From an uncultured Amaricoccus sp. (lineage in GTDB: Bacteria > Pseudomonadota > Alphaproteobacteria > Rhodobacterales > Rhodobacteraceae): DNA of 64,000 nucleotides. Made by a program: the position numbers and the translations under genes. The stretch covers positions 1 to 64,000 of the forward strand of contig NZ_CALAGI010000156.1 of NCBI RefSeq assembly GCF_937891315.1, read 5' to 3'. Each line of letters opens with the position of its first letter. The stretch's first letter is position 1. The notes below the pieces were generated by a model. That model was not told the DNA's origin and made no database searches. It saw nothing but the letters and a program-made list of their open reading frames with translations. Positions 34,854-42,809 of the stretch are shown in pieces.

Positions 34854-36047
34854 ATGTCAGACCGTCCCGTCGTTCGCCTGCTGCCCAAGACCGCCGCCCA
34901 GCCGTTCCGCTTCGGGGCGCCTTGGGTCTATGCCGACCAGATCGTGCTCGACCGCCGCACGCGGGCGATTCCGGCGGGTTCCATCGTCGAGCTTCAGGAC
35001 GGCGAGCAGCGCACCCTCGGCGCCGCCGGTTTCAACGCGGGGTCCAAGATCGCGCTGCGCCTGCTTGACCGCGATCCCGCGGCGGTGGTCGATCGCAGCT
35101 GGTTCGAGGCGCGCCTTTCCCGCGCGCTGTCGCTGCGCGAGGCCTTGTTCGACGCGCCCTGCTACCGCCTCGTCCATGCCGAGGCCGACGATCTGCCCGG
35201 CGTGGTCATCGACCGCTTCGGCGACGCCGCAGTGATCCAGCCGAACGCCGCCTGGGCCGAGGCCAATCTCGCAGCGCTCGCCGAGGCGCTCCAGGCCGTG
35301 ACCGGGGTCTCGATCGTGGTCAAGAACGCCGCCGGCCGCGCCCGGGGGCTCGAAGGCCTGCCCGAGGAGTCGGGGCTCCTGTCTGGCGCGCTCGCAGCAC
35401 CGGTGCCGGTGCCGATGAACGGCGCCACCTATTTCGCCGACCTGCTCGGCGGCCAGAAGACCGGGCTGTTCTACGATCAGCGCCCGAACCACGCCTTCGC
35501 CGCGCGCCTCGCGCGGGGCCGCGCGATGCTCGATGTCTTCGCCCATGTCGGCGGCTTCGCCCTCGCCGGCCTCGCCGCCGGTGCCACCTTGGCCCTCGCC
35601 ATCGACGGTTCGGCGCCCGCGCTGGCGCTCGCCGAGGCGGGCGCCGAGGCGAGCGGCGTCGCCGACCGTTTCACCGCGCGCAAGGGCGACGCCTTCGACA
35701 CGATGACGGCGCTGGCGGGAGAAGGCGCGCGCTTTGGTCTGGTCGTCTGCGATCCGCCCGCCTTCGCCCCGAGCAAATCCGCGCTCGAAGCCGGGCTGCG
35801 CGCCTATGAGCGGGTCGCGCGCCTCGGCGCCGCCTTGGTCGAGCCGGGCGGTTTTCTCGTGCTCTGTTCCTGCAGCCACGCCGCCGACCTCGCCCGCTTC
35901 CGCGAGGCAAGCCTGCGCGGCGTCGGCAAGGCCGGTCGGACCGCGCGCATCCTCGCAACCGGCGGCGCGGGGCCGGACCATCCGACCCATCCCTATCTCG
36001 CCGAATCCGCCTATCTGAAGGCCTTGTTTCTGCGCCTCGGCCCGTGA
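34854..36047 (+). CDS. class I SAM-dependent rRNA (cytosine-C5) methyltransferase, RlmI-like
   Basis: A 397-residue protein of the RlmI/YccW (COG1092) family, which methylates cytosine in 23S rRNA. The N-terminal PUA-like RNA-binding domain covers residues 1-80 (FGAPWVYADQIVLD, GFNAGSKIALRLLDRDP). A linking EEHEE domain follows. The methyltransferase domain has QKTGLFYDQRPNH at about 202-214, LDVFAHVGGFALAGLAAGA and VVCDPPAFAPSK (motif IV, about 298-309). CSCSH near 340 is the second cysteine region. It overlaps the PIN-domain gene by 4 bp. The exact target base is inference. Confidence 0.87.
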   Translation: MSDRPVVRLLPKTAAQPFRFGAPWVYADQIVLDRRTRAIPAGSIVELQDGEQRTLGAAGFNAGSKIALRLLDRDPAAVVDRSWFEARLSRALSLREALFDAPCYRLVHAEADDLPGVVIDRFGDAAVIQPNAAWAEANLAALAEALQAVTGVSIVVKNAAGRARGLEGLPEESGLLSGALAAPVPVPMNGATYFADLLGGQKTGLFYDQRPNHAFAARLARGRAMLDVFAHVGGFALAGLAAGATLALAIDGSAPALALAEAGAEASGVADRFTARKGDAFDTMTALAGEGARFGLVVCDPPAFAPSKSALEAGLRAYERVARLGAALVEPGGFLVLCSCSHAADLARFREASLRGVGKAGRTARILATGGAGPDHPTHPYLAESAYLKALFLRLGP

Positions 36048-36613
36048 GGTCCGGGCCGGTCACGCCGGAGCGCGTCCTTCTCGATGCGAATGTGCTCTTT
36101 CCGACGGTGCTGCGCGAGATGCTGATCGGTACCGCGCGGCGTGGCGGCTTCGTCCCGCTCTGGTCGCCGCGCATCCTCGAGGAATGGGCGCGCGCCACCC
36201 GCCGGCTTCCGTCGGGCGCCGAGGCCATCGCCCGTGCCGAGATCGCATTGCTGCGCGCCGACTGGCCGGGGGCGGGGGTGACGCCGCCCGACGCGCTGAT
36301 CGCCGGCCTCGACCTGCCCGACGCCGACGATCGCCATGTGCTCGCCGCCGCCATCACGGGCGGGGCGACCGCGCTCCTCACGCTCAACCGCGCGGACTTT
36401 CCCGGCTGGCGCCTCGCCGCCCACGGGATTCAGCGGCGCGAGCCGGACGGCTTCCTGCTGGAACTCTGGCATGCCGGGACCGATCTTCGCGCGGTGGCCG
36501 CCGAGGTCCGTGCCCGCGCCGAACGCGCCGGCGGTCAGCCCCGCGATCTCCGCCCGCTCCTGAAGCGCGCGGGCCTCCCGCGCCTGGCAAAGGCGCTCGA
36601 AGCCTCCGGCTGA
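36044..36613 (+). CDS. PIN domain protein (possible RSP_2648-type nuclease)
   Basis: A 189-residue protein with a PIN-type ribonuclease fold. RVLLDANVLFPTVLREML (residues 10-27) supplies the first Asp, WSPRILEEWARATRR a Glu, and DLPDADDRHVLAAAI (90-104) and TLNRADFPG (118-126) the other acidic sites. The start is GTG 36044 inside the end of the methyltransferase gene (GTGA). No antitoxin gene is next to it. The partner is an rRNA methyltransferase, so a housekeeping RNA-processing role is as likely as a toxin role. Confidence 0.75.
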   Translation: MRSGPVTPERVLLDANVLFPTVLREMLIGTARRGGFVPLWSPRILEEWARATRRLPSGAEAIARAEIALLRADWPGAGVTPPDALIAGLDLPDADDRHVLAAAITGGATALLTLNRADFPGWRLAAHGIQRREPDGFLLELWHAGTDLRAVAAEVRARAERAGGQPRDLRPLLKRAGLPRLAKALEASG

Positions 36614-36668
36614 TCCGGAAGCGGCTTCCTGATGATGCAAACGCCCCGGCCGGAAGTCGCAGCTCGCT

Positions 36669-37742
36669 TCAGACCAGGGCCCCGGGCGAATCGAGAATCC
36701 CCCGCACATCGACCGAGGAGCATTCGCCGATTTGCGCACCGTGCCGCGTGAGGAAATGCGCCATCGCGGCATAGCCGGCGTCGCGGAGTTGCAGGATCAG
36801 TGCCTTGCTCGGCGTCATCTTGGTCACGATGCCGAGCTGGTTCATCAAGGCGTCGTCGCTGACCGAATGCACGTTGTTGCGTTTCATCCGGTCCGGCGGC
36901 AGCAGCCCCTCGTCCAGCAGCCGGTTGACGAAGACGATGACGCGCAATTCCTGCAACAACGAGGCATTGAAGCTGATCTCGTTGATCCGGCTCGCGATTT
37001 CCTGCGCGCTGCGCGGCAGTTCCTCGCGATACAACGGATTGATATGCACGATGAGCAGATCGGTCGCACGCGTATGATAATGCAGCGGATACAACGCGGG
37101 ATTGCCGATATAGCCGCCGTCCCAGTAGGCCTCGCGGCGGCCGGTGCGCGGATCGTCGATCTCGATCGCCTGATAGAGCGTCGGCAGGCAGGCCGAGGCC
37201 AGGATCGCGTCGGTGGTAATCTCGCCGCCCATGAAGATCCGCGGCTTGCCGTCACGGACATTGGTCGCCGAGATGAAGAGCTTCGGCCCGACGGCCGAGT
37301 GCATCGCGCGGTCCGCCGTCAGGTTCTCCACCACGGAGCGCAGCGGGTGATAGTTCATCGGATTGAACTGATAGGGCGAGAATACCCGGGTGATCGCCTC
37401 GGTCGCGAGCGTTTGCGGCGCGAATTCCAGCACCCGCGCGGTTACCGAGGGCGAAGGCGAGACCGCGCGCAGCCAGTCCATGATCGCCTCGGAGAACACG
37501 TTTTCGAGCCCGGCGAGGCCCAGCCAGAAATCCGCCAGCGCAGCCCGCGCGCCGGCGCGGCCGTCCTCGGTCCAGCCGCGCTTCAGCGCCGCGGCGTTCA
37601 TCGCGCCGGCGGAGGTGGCACTGACGCCCTCGATCTCGATCTCCTCCTCCTCCAGCAGCCGGTCGAGCGCGCCCCAGGTGAAGGCGCCATGCGCGCCGCC
37701 GCCCTGAAGCGCCAGGTTCAGCACCTTCTTCGCGGCGCTCAT
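36669..37742 (-). CDS. patatin-like phospholipase family protein
   Basis: A 357-residue acyl hydrolase. The oxyanion loop is GGGAHGAF (residues 14-21). The nucleophile elbow reads ATSAG around Ser44, where most relatives have GTSAG. The catalytic Asp is Asp208 in WDGGYIGNP. In alphaproteobacteria this subgroup is often next to 3-hydroxybutyrate dehydrogenase and may act on storage polyester or membrane lipid. Here it follows a decayed copy of that gene with an intact ATGA overlap. The start is ATG 37742. A longer frame to 38234 runs over the remnant. Confidence 0.87.
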   Translation of the reverse strand: MSAAKKVLNLALQGGGAHGAFTWGALDRLLEEEEIEIEGVSATSAGAMNAAALKRGWTEDGRAGARAALADFWLGLAGLENVFSEAIMDWLRAVSPSPSVTARVLEFAPQTLATEAITRVFSPYQFNPMNYHPLRSVVENLTADRAMHSAVGPKLFISATNVRDGKPRIFMGGEITTDAILASACLPTLYQAIEIDDPRTGRREAYWDGGYIGNPALYPLHYHTRATDLLIVHINPLYREELPRSAQEIASRINEISFNASLLQELRVIVFVNRLLDEGLLPPDRMKRNNVHSVSDDALMNQLGIVTKMTPSKALILQLRDAGYAAMAHFLTRHGAQIGECSSVDVRGILDSPGALV

Positions 37743-38050
37743 GGCGCGGTCCGGCCGCCATCGACCGCCGGGGTCGGCTGGCGCGTTGGCGGAACGTCGC
37801 GCGCCACCCGTTCCCGGGCCATGCCGTACGGCGTCATCATGTCGGGGATCCGCGCCGCGACGAGCGGGGGCGGGACATGGACGCGGCGAACGCCGTGCTC
37901 CGCGGCGATACGATCGGCCAGCGCGTGGTCTTCGCCGGTGTCGGAAAGGGAATTGAGCACGACGTCCGCGCCGCGCTTCGCCAGCTCCCGCGCGACCCCG
38001 CGCCCGGAATTCGAACCGGTGACGACCACGCATTTCTCCGAAATGGACAT
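37739..38050 (-). pseudogene. bdhA: internally deleted 3-hydroxybutyrate dehydrogenase (bdhA remnant)
   Basis: Open for 103 codons, where BdhA normally has about 260. The N-terminal 55 residues are clear BdhA: VVVTGSNSGRGVARELAKRG, ADVVLNSLSDTGEDHALADR. Two residues are missing in the glycine-rich NAD loop (families have SNSGIGLG). The reading then jumps to the C-terminal LVAARIPDMMTPYGMARERV, and jumps again from TRQP to VDGGRTA. The catalytic Ser-Tyr-Lys region is absent, so it cannot work as a dehydrogenase. All gaps keep the frame, and the stop still overlaps the patatin start (ATGA). This may preserve coupling or simply be a recent deletion. Confidence 0.85.
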
Positions 38051-38215
38051 CCGATCTCAACCTCTCCGCCTGTGAATGGTCGGGCCGATTTAGATGCGGC
38101 GGATGCGAAAGAACAAGTCGTCGCGGTGAGCGGTCGCGCAAGACGGCGCGGCGAAATCGCCCAGTCGGAGAGCGATCGTCCCGTCTGGGCAGGGTACGCG
38201 GAGGGAGGGTGCGAC

Positions 38216-38246
38216 AAAAAAAAGACGCCCTCACGAGGAGGGCGTC
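38216..38246 (-). terminator. intrinsic terminator of the candidate small RNA
   Basis: On the minus strand GACGCCCTC pairs with GAGGGCGTC (plus-strand arms 38224-38232 and 38238-38246, loop of 5). Eight T residues follow at once. It is the best-formed intrinsic terminator in the window. In the plus direction the hairpin lacks a U-tract, so it works only leftward. Confidence 0.8.
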
Positions 38247-38293
38247 AAGTCGTTGAGGCAGGTTTCATACAGGCAAGAAACCTATCGAGCAGT
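38216..38293 (-). ncRNA. candidate small RNA with its own promoter and intrinsic terminator
   Basis: On the minus strand a sigma70-like promoter (38300-38328) predicts a start near 38293. The transcript of about 78 nt would contain AGGTTTC (38283-38277) pairing with GAAACCT (38266-38260), a 7-bp stem with a 10-base loop. A short single-stranded linker follows, then a 9-bp terminator stem and eight U residues (38223-38216). No reading frame is present. The nearest minus-strand gene starts at 38050, and the plus-strand gene at 38401 is divergent, so neither explains the terminator. I cannot name a known family. A 5' leader of the decayed bdhA operon is the alternative. Confidence 0.6.
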
Positions 38294-38299
38294 GGAACC

Positions 38300-38328
38300 C
38301 TTATACGAAATCAAAGGCCTATCGCCAA
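38300..38328 (-). promoter_or_regulatory. sigma70-like promoter of the candidate small RNA
   Basis: Minus-strand TTGGCG (38328-38323) and TATAAG (38305-38300) are separated by exactly 17 bases. Both hexamers are close to consensus. A purine at 38293 lies at the expected start distance of 7 bases. Confidence 0.6.
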
Positions 38329-38400
38329 GACAAAAATCTTGATGCGGCCCCGTCTGGGGGTGGTTTAGAGTGGGTATGGCTAATCGATCGATAGGATGTG

Positions 38401-40203
38401 ATGGATATGACACGCATGCTCCGGGCGGCGCGGCGGTTCGGTCTCGCTCTGGCGCTGCTGCCCGCGATCGCCGCCGCCGAACCGAGCCACGGCATAGCTA
38501 TGTATGGCGACCCCGCGCTTCCACCGGATTTTGTGTCGCTGCCCTATGCGAACCCGGACGCGCCCAAGGGCGGAACCATCGTCTTCGGCGAGACCGGCGG
38601 GTTTGATTCCCTCAATCCCTATATCCTCAAGGGCCGGGCGGCCTACCCGATCCAGAGTCACGTCTTCGAGACGCTGATGGCCCGGAACTGGAACGAACCC
38701 TTCTCGCTCTATGGCCTGCTTGCCGAATCGATCGAGGTGGCGCCCGACCGCTCCTCGGTCGAATTCACCCTGCGCGACGGCGCGAAATTCTCCGACGGCA
38801 GTCCGGTGACGGTCGAGGACGTGATCTGGTCAATGGAGACTCTCGCCGAAAAAGGCCTGCCAAGATATTCCAATTCCTGGGATAAGGTCGCGCGCATCAC
38901 GCCGGTGGGCACGCGCGGCATCCGCTTCGAATTCAGCGGTGCCGATTCCGAATTGCCGCTCCTCATCGGCCTGCGGCCGATTCTCAAGAAGGCGGACTGG
39001 GAGGGGGTCGATTTCTCCGAGAGCGGCTTGCGCGTGCCGATCGGGTCCGGTCCCTACCGCGTCGGCGCCTTCGAGCCCGGGCGCTTCATCACCTTCGAGC
39101 GAAACCCGGACTATTGGGGCAAGGACCTGCCGATCAACCGGGGGCTGAACAACTTCGACAAGATCCGCTATGACTATTTCGTCGACAAGGGCGTGATGTT
39201 CCAGGCCTTCGTCGCCGGCGAGCTCTCGGTGTTCCGCGAGCTCAATCCGGTGCGCTGGCAGAGCGACTACGGCTTTCCCGCCGTCGCTTCGGGCGCGGTG
39301 GTGAAATCCGAGATCCCGCATGGCCGGCCCTCGGGCATGGAGGGATTCGTCTTCAACACCCGCCGCCCGCTGTTCCAGGACTGGCGCGTGCGGGACGCGC
39401 TGCTCCATGCCTTCAACTTCGAGTTCATCAATCGGACATTGAACGGGGGCGAGCAGCCGCGGCGGACGAGCTATTTCTCGAATTCGGCGCTCGGCATGGG
39501 AACCGGGCCGGCGGAGGGGCGGGTGCGCGAGCTTCTGCTGCCCTTCGCCGACTCCCTGACCCCCGGCGCGCTGGACGCCTATGCGCCGCCGGTTTCCGAT
39601 GGTTCGCCGCGCAACCGCGCGAACATGCGTGTCGCCACGAAGGAGCTGACCGAAGCCGGCTGGGAAGCGCGGGACGGCAAGCTCAGGAACGCCGAGGGGC
39701 AGCCCTTCGCCTTCACCATCCTGCTGACCGGGTCGCAGAACGAGGCGGTGAGCGGCGTCTTCGTCGATGCCCTGCGCCAGCTCGGGATCGAGGCGCGGGT
39801 GCAGATCGTCGATCAGGCGCAATATAACGAGCGCCGTAATTCCTACGACTACGACATGATCGTCAATGCCTGGAACATGTCGCTCAGCCCTGGCAACGAG
39901 CAGTATCTCTACTGGGGTTCGGACGGGGTGACCAAGCCCGGCACCCGCAATTACGCCGGGATCGACAGCCCGGCGGCCGAGGCGATGATCGCCGAATTGC
40001 TCGCCACCCGCGACGAGGCGGATTTCGTCGCGGCGGCGCGGGCGCTCGACCGCGTGCTGACCACCGGGCGCTATGTGATCCCCTTCGCGTTCTCGGACGT
40101 CAGCCTGATCGCGCACAAGGCGGACCTGAAATTTCCCGAGACACTGCCGGTCTATGGCGACTGGATCGGCTGGCTGCCCGAGGTCTGGTGGCAGGCGCCG
40201 TGA
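38401..40203 (+). CDS. peptide ABC transporter substrate-binding protein (YejA-like)
   Basis: A 600-residue periplasmic oligopeptide-binding protein (SBP_bac_5), closest in layout to YejA. The signal peptide is cleaved near AIAAAE. HGIAMYGDPALPPDFVSLPY and YANPDAPKGGTIVFGETGGF mark the YejA subgroup. EFTLRDGAKFSDGSPVTVED, FERNPDYWGKDLPINRG and VNAWNMSLSPGNEQYLYWGS are further family segments. GTG 38398, ATG 38401 and ATG 38407 are all possible starts. No permease or ATPase gene follows, so this is an orphan binding protein in this window. Uptake of peptides or a peptide-like compound is inferred. Confidence 0.86.
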   Translation: MDMTRMLRAARRFGLALALLPAIAAAEPSHGIAMYGDPALPPDFVSLPYANPDAPKGGTIVFGETGGFDSLNPYILKGRAAYPIQSHVFETLMARNWNEPFSLYGLLAESIEVAPDRSSVEFTLRDGAKFSDGSPVTVEDVIWSMETLAEKGLPRYSNSWDKVARITPVGTRGIRFEFSGADSELPLLIGLRPILKKADWEGVDFSESGLRVPIGSGPYRVGAFEPGRFITFERNPDYWGKDLPINRGLNNFDKIRYDYFVDKGVMFQAFVAGELSVFRELNPVRWQSDYGFPAVASGAVVKSEIPHGRPSGMEGFVFNTRRPLFQDWRVRDALLHAFNFEFINRTLNGGEQPRRTSYFSNSALGMGTGPAEGRVRELLLPFADSLTPGALDAYAPPVSDGSPRNRANMRVATKELTEAGWEARDGKLRNAEGQPFAFTILLTGSQNEAVSGVFVDALRQLGIEARVQIVDQAQYNERRNSYDYDMIVNAWNMSLSPGNEQYLYWGSDGVTKPGTRNYAGIDSPAAEAMIAELLATRDEADFVAAARALDRVLTTGRYVIPFAFSDVSLIAHKADLKFPETLPVYGDWIGWLPEVWWQAP

Positions 40204-40505
40204 GGCGGCGAGGGAGGATTTCCCCGCCGGACCTTGGCCCCGTGGTGCCTGAACGCGGGGGCCGTCGCCCTCGCCCTCGCGCTCGGCTTGCGCGCGCCGT
40301 CGCCGACCTCCGCCGCCACTCTCGCACCTGCCCATCACGGCGCGAATGGTCGGCTACACCACCCTTGGCCGTTGGCTGCTCTCGACGCCTGTCGGCGGCT
40401 GAAAAGAGCCGCTTCGACGGGGGCGCGGCGGGTAGTGCTTTTCCAACAGGTCCGGCGCGGTTAACCTTTTCCGACGAGTTTTATCGGCAAAGGGGGAGAA
40501 GGTCG
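40204..40505. other. intergenic stretch before the decayed regulator; possible further remnant
   Basis: This 302-bp stretch holds no intact gene. A plus-strand frame from about 40246 to 40464 begins with a signal-like run (NAGAVALALALGLRAPSP) and ends after about 70 residues. It matches no family I recognise. Given the internally deleted genes nearby, it could be another shortened gene, but the evidence is weak. Confidence 0.25.
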
Positions 40506-40780
40506 GTGCTGCTGCTCATCGTGGAGGACACCGAAGACGTGGCAGAGGCCATCGCCGCCTCGCCGATGTCGCTCACCCGGCGCGAATTCAGCCTGCCCGA
40601 GGCGCCGAGGGCGAATCGGACGCGCATCATGCCGAAGGAGCGGCGGTTCTCGATGAAGGAGGAGGTCGGCCTCGATGCGATCGAGACCTGCGTCGCGCGC
40701 CTGCGCCGCGGGCTCGAGGGCAAGGGGGTGCGATCCGCACGCTGCGCGGCCTCGGCCATCAGCTGGTGCTGACCGACTGA
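40506..40780 (+). pseudogene. internally deleted and frameshifted OmpR-type response regulator (TctD/FeuP-like)
   Basis: GTG 40506 follows GGGGGAG and opens a receiver domain (VLLLIVEDTEDVAEAIAA, residues 1-18). It then jumps into the C-terminal winged helix: LTRREFSLPEAPRAN, IMPKERRFSMKEEVGLDAIE, CVARLRRGLEGKGV. About 130 residues are missing, including the phosphorylated Asp, and a short piece inside the winged helix is lost too. After GKGV a one-base deletion shifts the frame. The correct ending RTLRGLGHQLVLTD then TGA (40778-40780) is readable in the next frame. No sensor kinase follows. It is non-functional as a two-component regulator. Confidence 0.85.
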
Positions 40781-40905
40781 GCCAACCGCCGCCTGTCAGG
40801 GTGACGACAGGCTGATCAATCAAACGCACCACCGGTGGAGCGTGAAGCGGCGACCTTGCCGCGCGGCCCCCGGAGACCGCGACGAACATAGACCCGAGGA
40901 GTCCC

Positions 40906-41640
40906 ATGGAATTTTTCGCCACCCATTTCGCTTTCCTGTCCAGTCCGGAGGGCTGGGCCGCGATGGTGACGCTGATCGCGATGGAGATCGTTCTCGGTAT
41001 CGACAACCTGATCTTCATCTCGATCCTGACGAACAAGCTGCCTGCCGAGCATCGCGCGCGGGCGCGCCGGCTCGGCATTTCCGCCGCGCTGATCATGCGG
41101 CTGATCCTGCTCGCGACCATCGCCTATATCGTCGGCATGACCGCGCCGGTATTCACCGCCTTCGGCCATGCCTTCTCCTGGCGCGATCTCATCCTCATCG
41201 CCGGTGGCCTGTTCCTCGTCTGGAAGGCGACGAAGGAAATCCACCACACCGTCGATCCGGTCGATCATGAAGACAGCACGGTGGGGCAGGCGATCAATAT
41301 CTCGCTCGGCGGGGCGATCTTCCAGATCCTCCTGCTCGACCTGGTGTTCTCCGTCGATTCGATCATCACGGCCGTCGGCATGACCGACCATCTGGCGATC
41401 ATGTACATCGCCGTCATCGTTGCGATCACGGTCATGATGGTGGCGGCGACCCCGCTCGCCAATTTCATCGAGAAAAACCCGACGATCGTGATGCTGGCGC
41501 TCGGCTTTCTCTTGATGATCGGCATGACGCTGATCGCCGACGGCTTCGGCTTCCATGTGCCCAAAGGCTACATCTACGCCGCGATGGGCTTCTCCGCGCT
41601 GGTCGAGGGACTGAACATGCTGGCTCGGCGGCGGCGTTGA
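40906..41640 (+). CDS. TerC-family integral membrane protein
   Basis: A 244-residue membrane protein with seven helices. It has the two TerC motifs: MEIVLGIDNLIFISILTNKL (residues 26-45) and LLLDLVFSVDSIITAVGMTD (about 143-162), with intramembrane Asp residues. TerC proteins are linked to metal (manganese) efflux or metal loading of exported proteins. The length and the end in LARRRR match the YgdQ/YoaE-like short form without CBS domains. A GGAGTCCC precedes ATG 40906. A strong hairpin follows the stop. Confidence 0.9.
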   Translation: MEFFATHFAFLSSPEGWAAMVTLIAMEIVLGIDNLIFISILTNKLPAEHRARARRLGISAALIMRLILLATIAYIVGMTAPVFTAFGHAFSWRDLILIAGGLFLVWKATKEIHHTVDPVDHEDSTVGQAINISLGGAIFQILLLDLVFSVDSIITAVGMTDHLAIMYIAVIVAITVMMVAATPLANFIEKNPTIVMLALGFLLMIGMTLIADGFGFHVPKGYIYAAMGFSALVEGLNMLARRRR

Positions 41641-41647
41641 AATCCGG

Positions 41648-41673
41648 CGTCGGGGCCGGATCTGGCCCCGACG
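41648..41673 (+). terminator. hairpin after the TerC gene
   Basis: CGTCGGGGCC (41648-41657), loop GGATCT, then GGCCCCGACG (41664-41673): a perfect 10-bp stem 7 bp after the stop. No U-tract follows. Confidence 0.55.
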
Positions 41674-41811
41674 TGACAGGCTGTCGACAGATTGCGGCGC
41701 GATGAACGCCGCGACATCGACAAGGCGATGGGATCGCAATGCAACTCGACGGCCTGCTTCACGGCGCCCGTCCGCCCGGTCACCTGGCCCTTGCCCGCCC
41801 GGGTCGAAGGG

Positions 41812-41839
41812 TTGCACCCGCGCGCGCCTTGGCTATCGT
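41812..41839 (+). promoter_or_regulatory. sigma70-like promoter of the cbpA-cbpM pair
   Basis: TTGCAC (41812-41817) and TATCGT (41834-41839) are 16 bases apart and lie 43 bp before the start at 41883. No heat-shock sigma32 consensus was seen. Confidence 0.4.
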
Positions 41840-41882
41840 GGGGGCCGCGCATTGACTGCGCGCGGCGCGGCCGGAGCCCGGA

Positions 41883-42809
41883 ATGAACGACCCCTACGAG
41901 ACCCTCGGCCTGACCAAGGCGGCGACGGACCAGGAGATCCGCGCCGCCTTCAAGAAGCTGACGCGGAAATATCATCCCGATCTGCATCCCGGCGACGCGG
42001 CGGCCGAGGAGAAGTTCAAGGATATCTCGGTCGCCCATGACCTGCTCGGCGATGCCGAGCAGCGGCGACGCTACGACGCGGGCGAGATCGACGCGGCGGG
42101 ACAGGAGAAGCCGCGGCAGCGGTACTACCGCGATTTCGCGGAAGGGCCGGCGCATTCTTCCTACGCCGCGCAGGAAGGATTTTCCAATCCCGAGGATCTC
42201 GAGGAATTCCTGTCGCAGGCTTTCGGCGCCTCGGGCGGCTTTCGCGCGCGGCGCGGGGCCGAGATGAAGGCGCGCGGGCAGGATGTGAGCTATACCATGC
42301 CGGTCTCGTTTCTCGACGCCGCGAATGGTGCGACGCGGACCATCACCCTGCCGGAAGGCAAGGTGCTGCGGGTGACGATCCCCGAGGGGGCGGAGGATCA
42401 GCGGACGCTGCGGCTGAAAGGGCAGGGCGGTCCGGGCTATGGAGGCGGGTCGGCGGGCGACGCCTATGTCGAGATTCGCGTCGAGCCGCATGCCTTCTTC
42501 AGGCGCAAGGACGACGATATCCATGTCGAGGTGCCGGTCACGCTGAGAGAAGCGGTGCTCGGCGCCCGGATCGAGGCGCCGAGCCTGACCGGGCCGGTCA
42601 GCGTGACGGTGCCGAAAGGCTCCAACAGCGGGAAGGTGCTGCGCCTGCGCGACAAGGGGGTGCGCAACACCAGGTCCGGGGTCCGGGGCCACCAGTTCAT
42701 TACCCTCAAGGTGGTGCTGCCGAACGGCGACGAGCCGGAACTGGCGGCTTTCCTCGAAGGTTGGACCCCGCGCGACAAGGCGAATCCGCGCAAGGAGATG
42801 TTGCCATGA
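41883..42809 (+). CDS. cbpA: DnaJ-type co-chaperone, CbpA-like
   Basis: A 308-residue class B J-protein. The J domain covers residues 1-65, with HPD at 31-33 for stimulating DnaK. A linker follows with GFSNPEDLEEFLSQAFG. Then come the C-terminal substrate-binding domains (VSYTMPVSFLDAANGATRTI, LKGQGGPGYGGGSAGDAYVE, VTVPKGSNSGKVLRLRDKGV). The zinc-finger region of DnaJ is absent. It overlaps the next gene by 4 bp (ATGA). That gene is a CbpM-like inhibitor, which supports CbpA rather than DnaJ. Confidence 0.88.
   Translation: MNDPYETLGLTKAATDQEIRAAFKKLTRKYHPDLHPGDAAAEEKFKDISVAHDLLGDAEQRRRYDAGEIDAAGQEKPRQRYYRDFAEGPAHSSYAAQEGFSNPEDLEEFLSQAFGASGGFRARRGAEMKARGQDVSYTMPVSFLDAANGATRTITLPEGKVLRVTIPEGAEDQRTLRLKGQGGPGYGGGSAGDAYVEIRVEPHAFFRRKDDDIHVEVPVTLREAVLGARIEAPSLTGPVSVTVPKGSNSGKVLRLRDKGVRNTRSGVRGHQFITLKVVLPNGDEPELAAFLEGWTPRDKANPRKEMLP

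Noticed and set aside
36044..36613. PIN protein as the toxin of a toxin-antitoxin module
   Set aside because: No small antitoxin gene lies next to it. It is coupled to an rRNA methyltransferase, unlike VapBC modules.
38224..38246. The strong hairpin as terminator of a plus-strand transcript
   Set aside because: The T-run lies on the minus-strand side only, and no plus-strand gene ends upstream of it.
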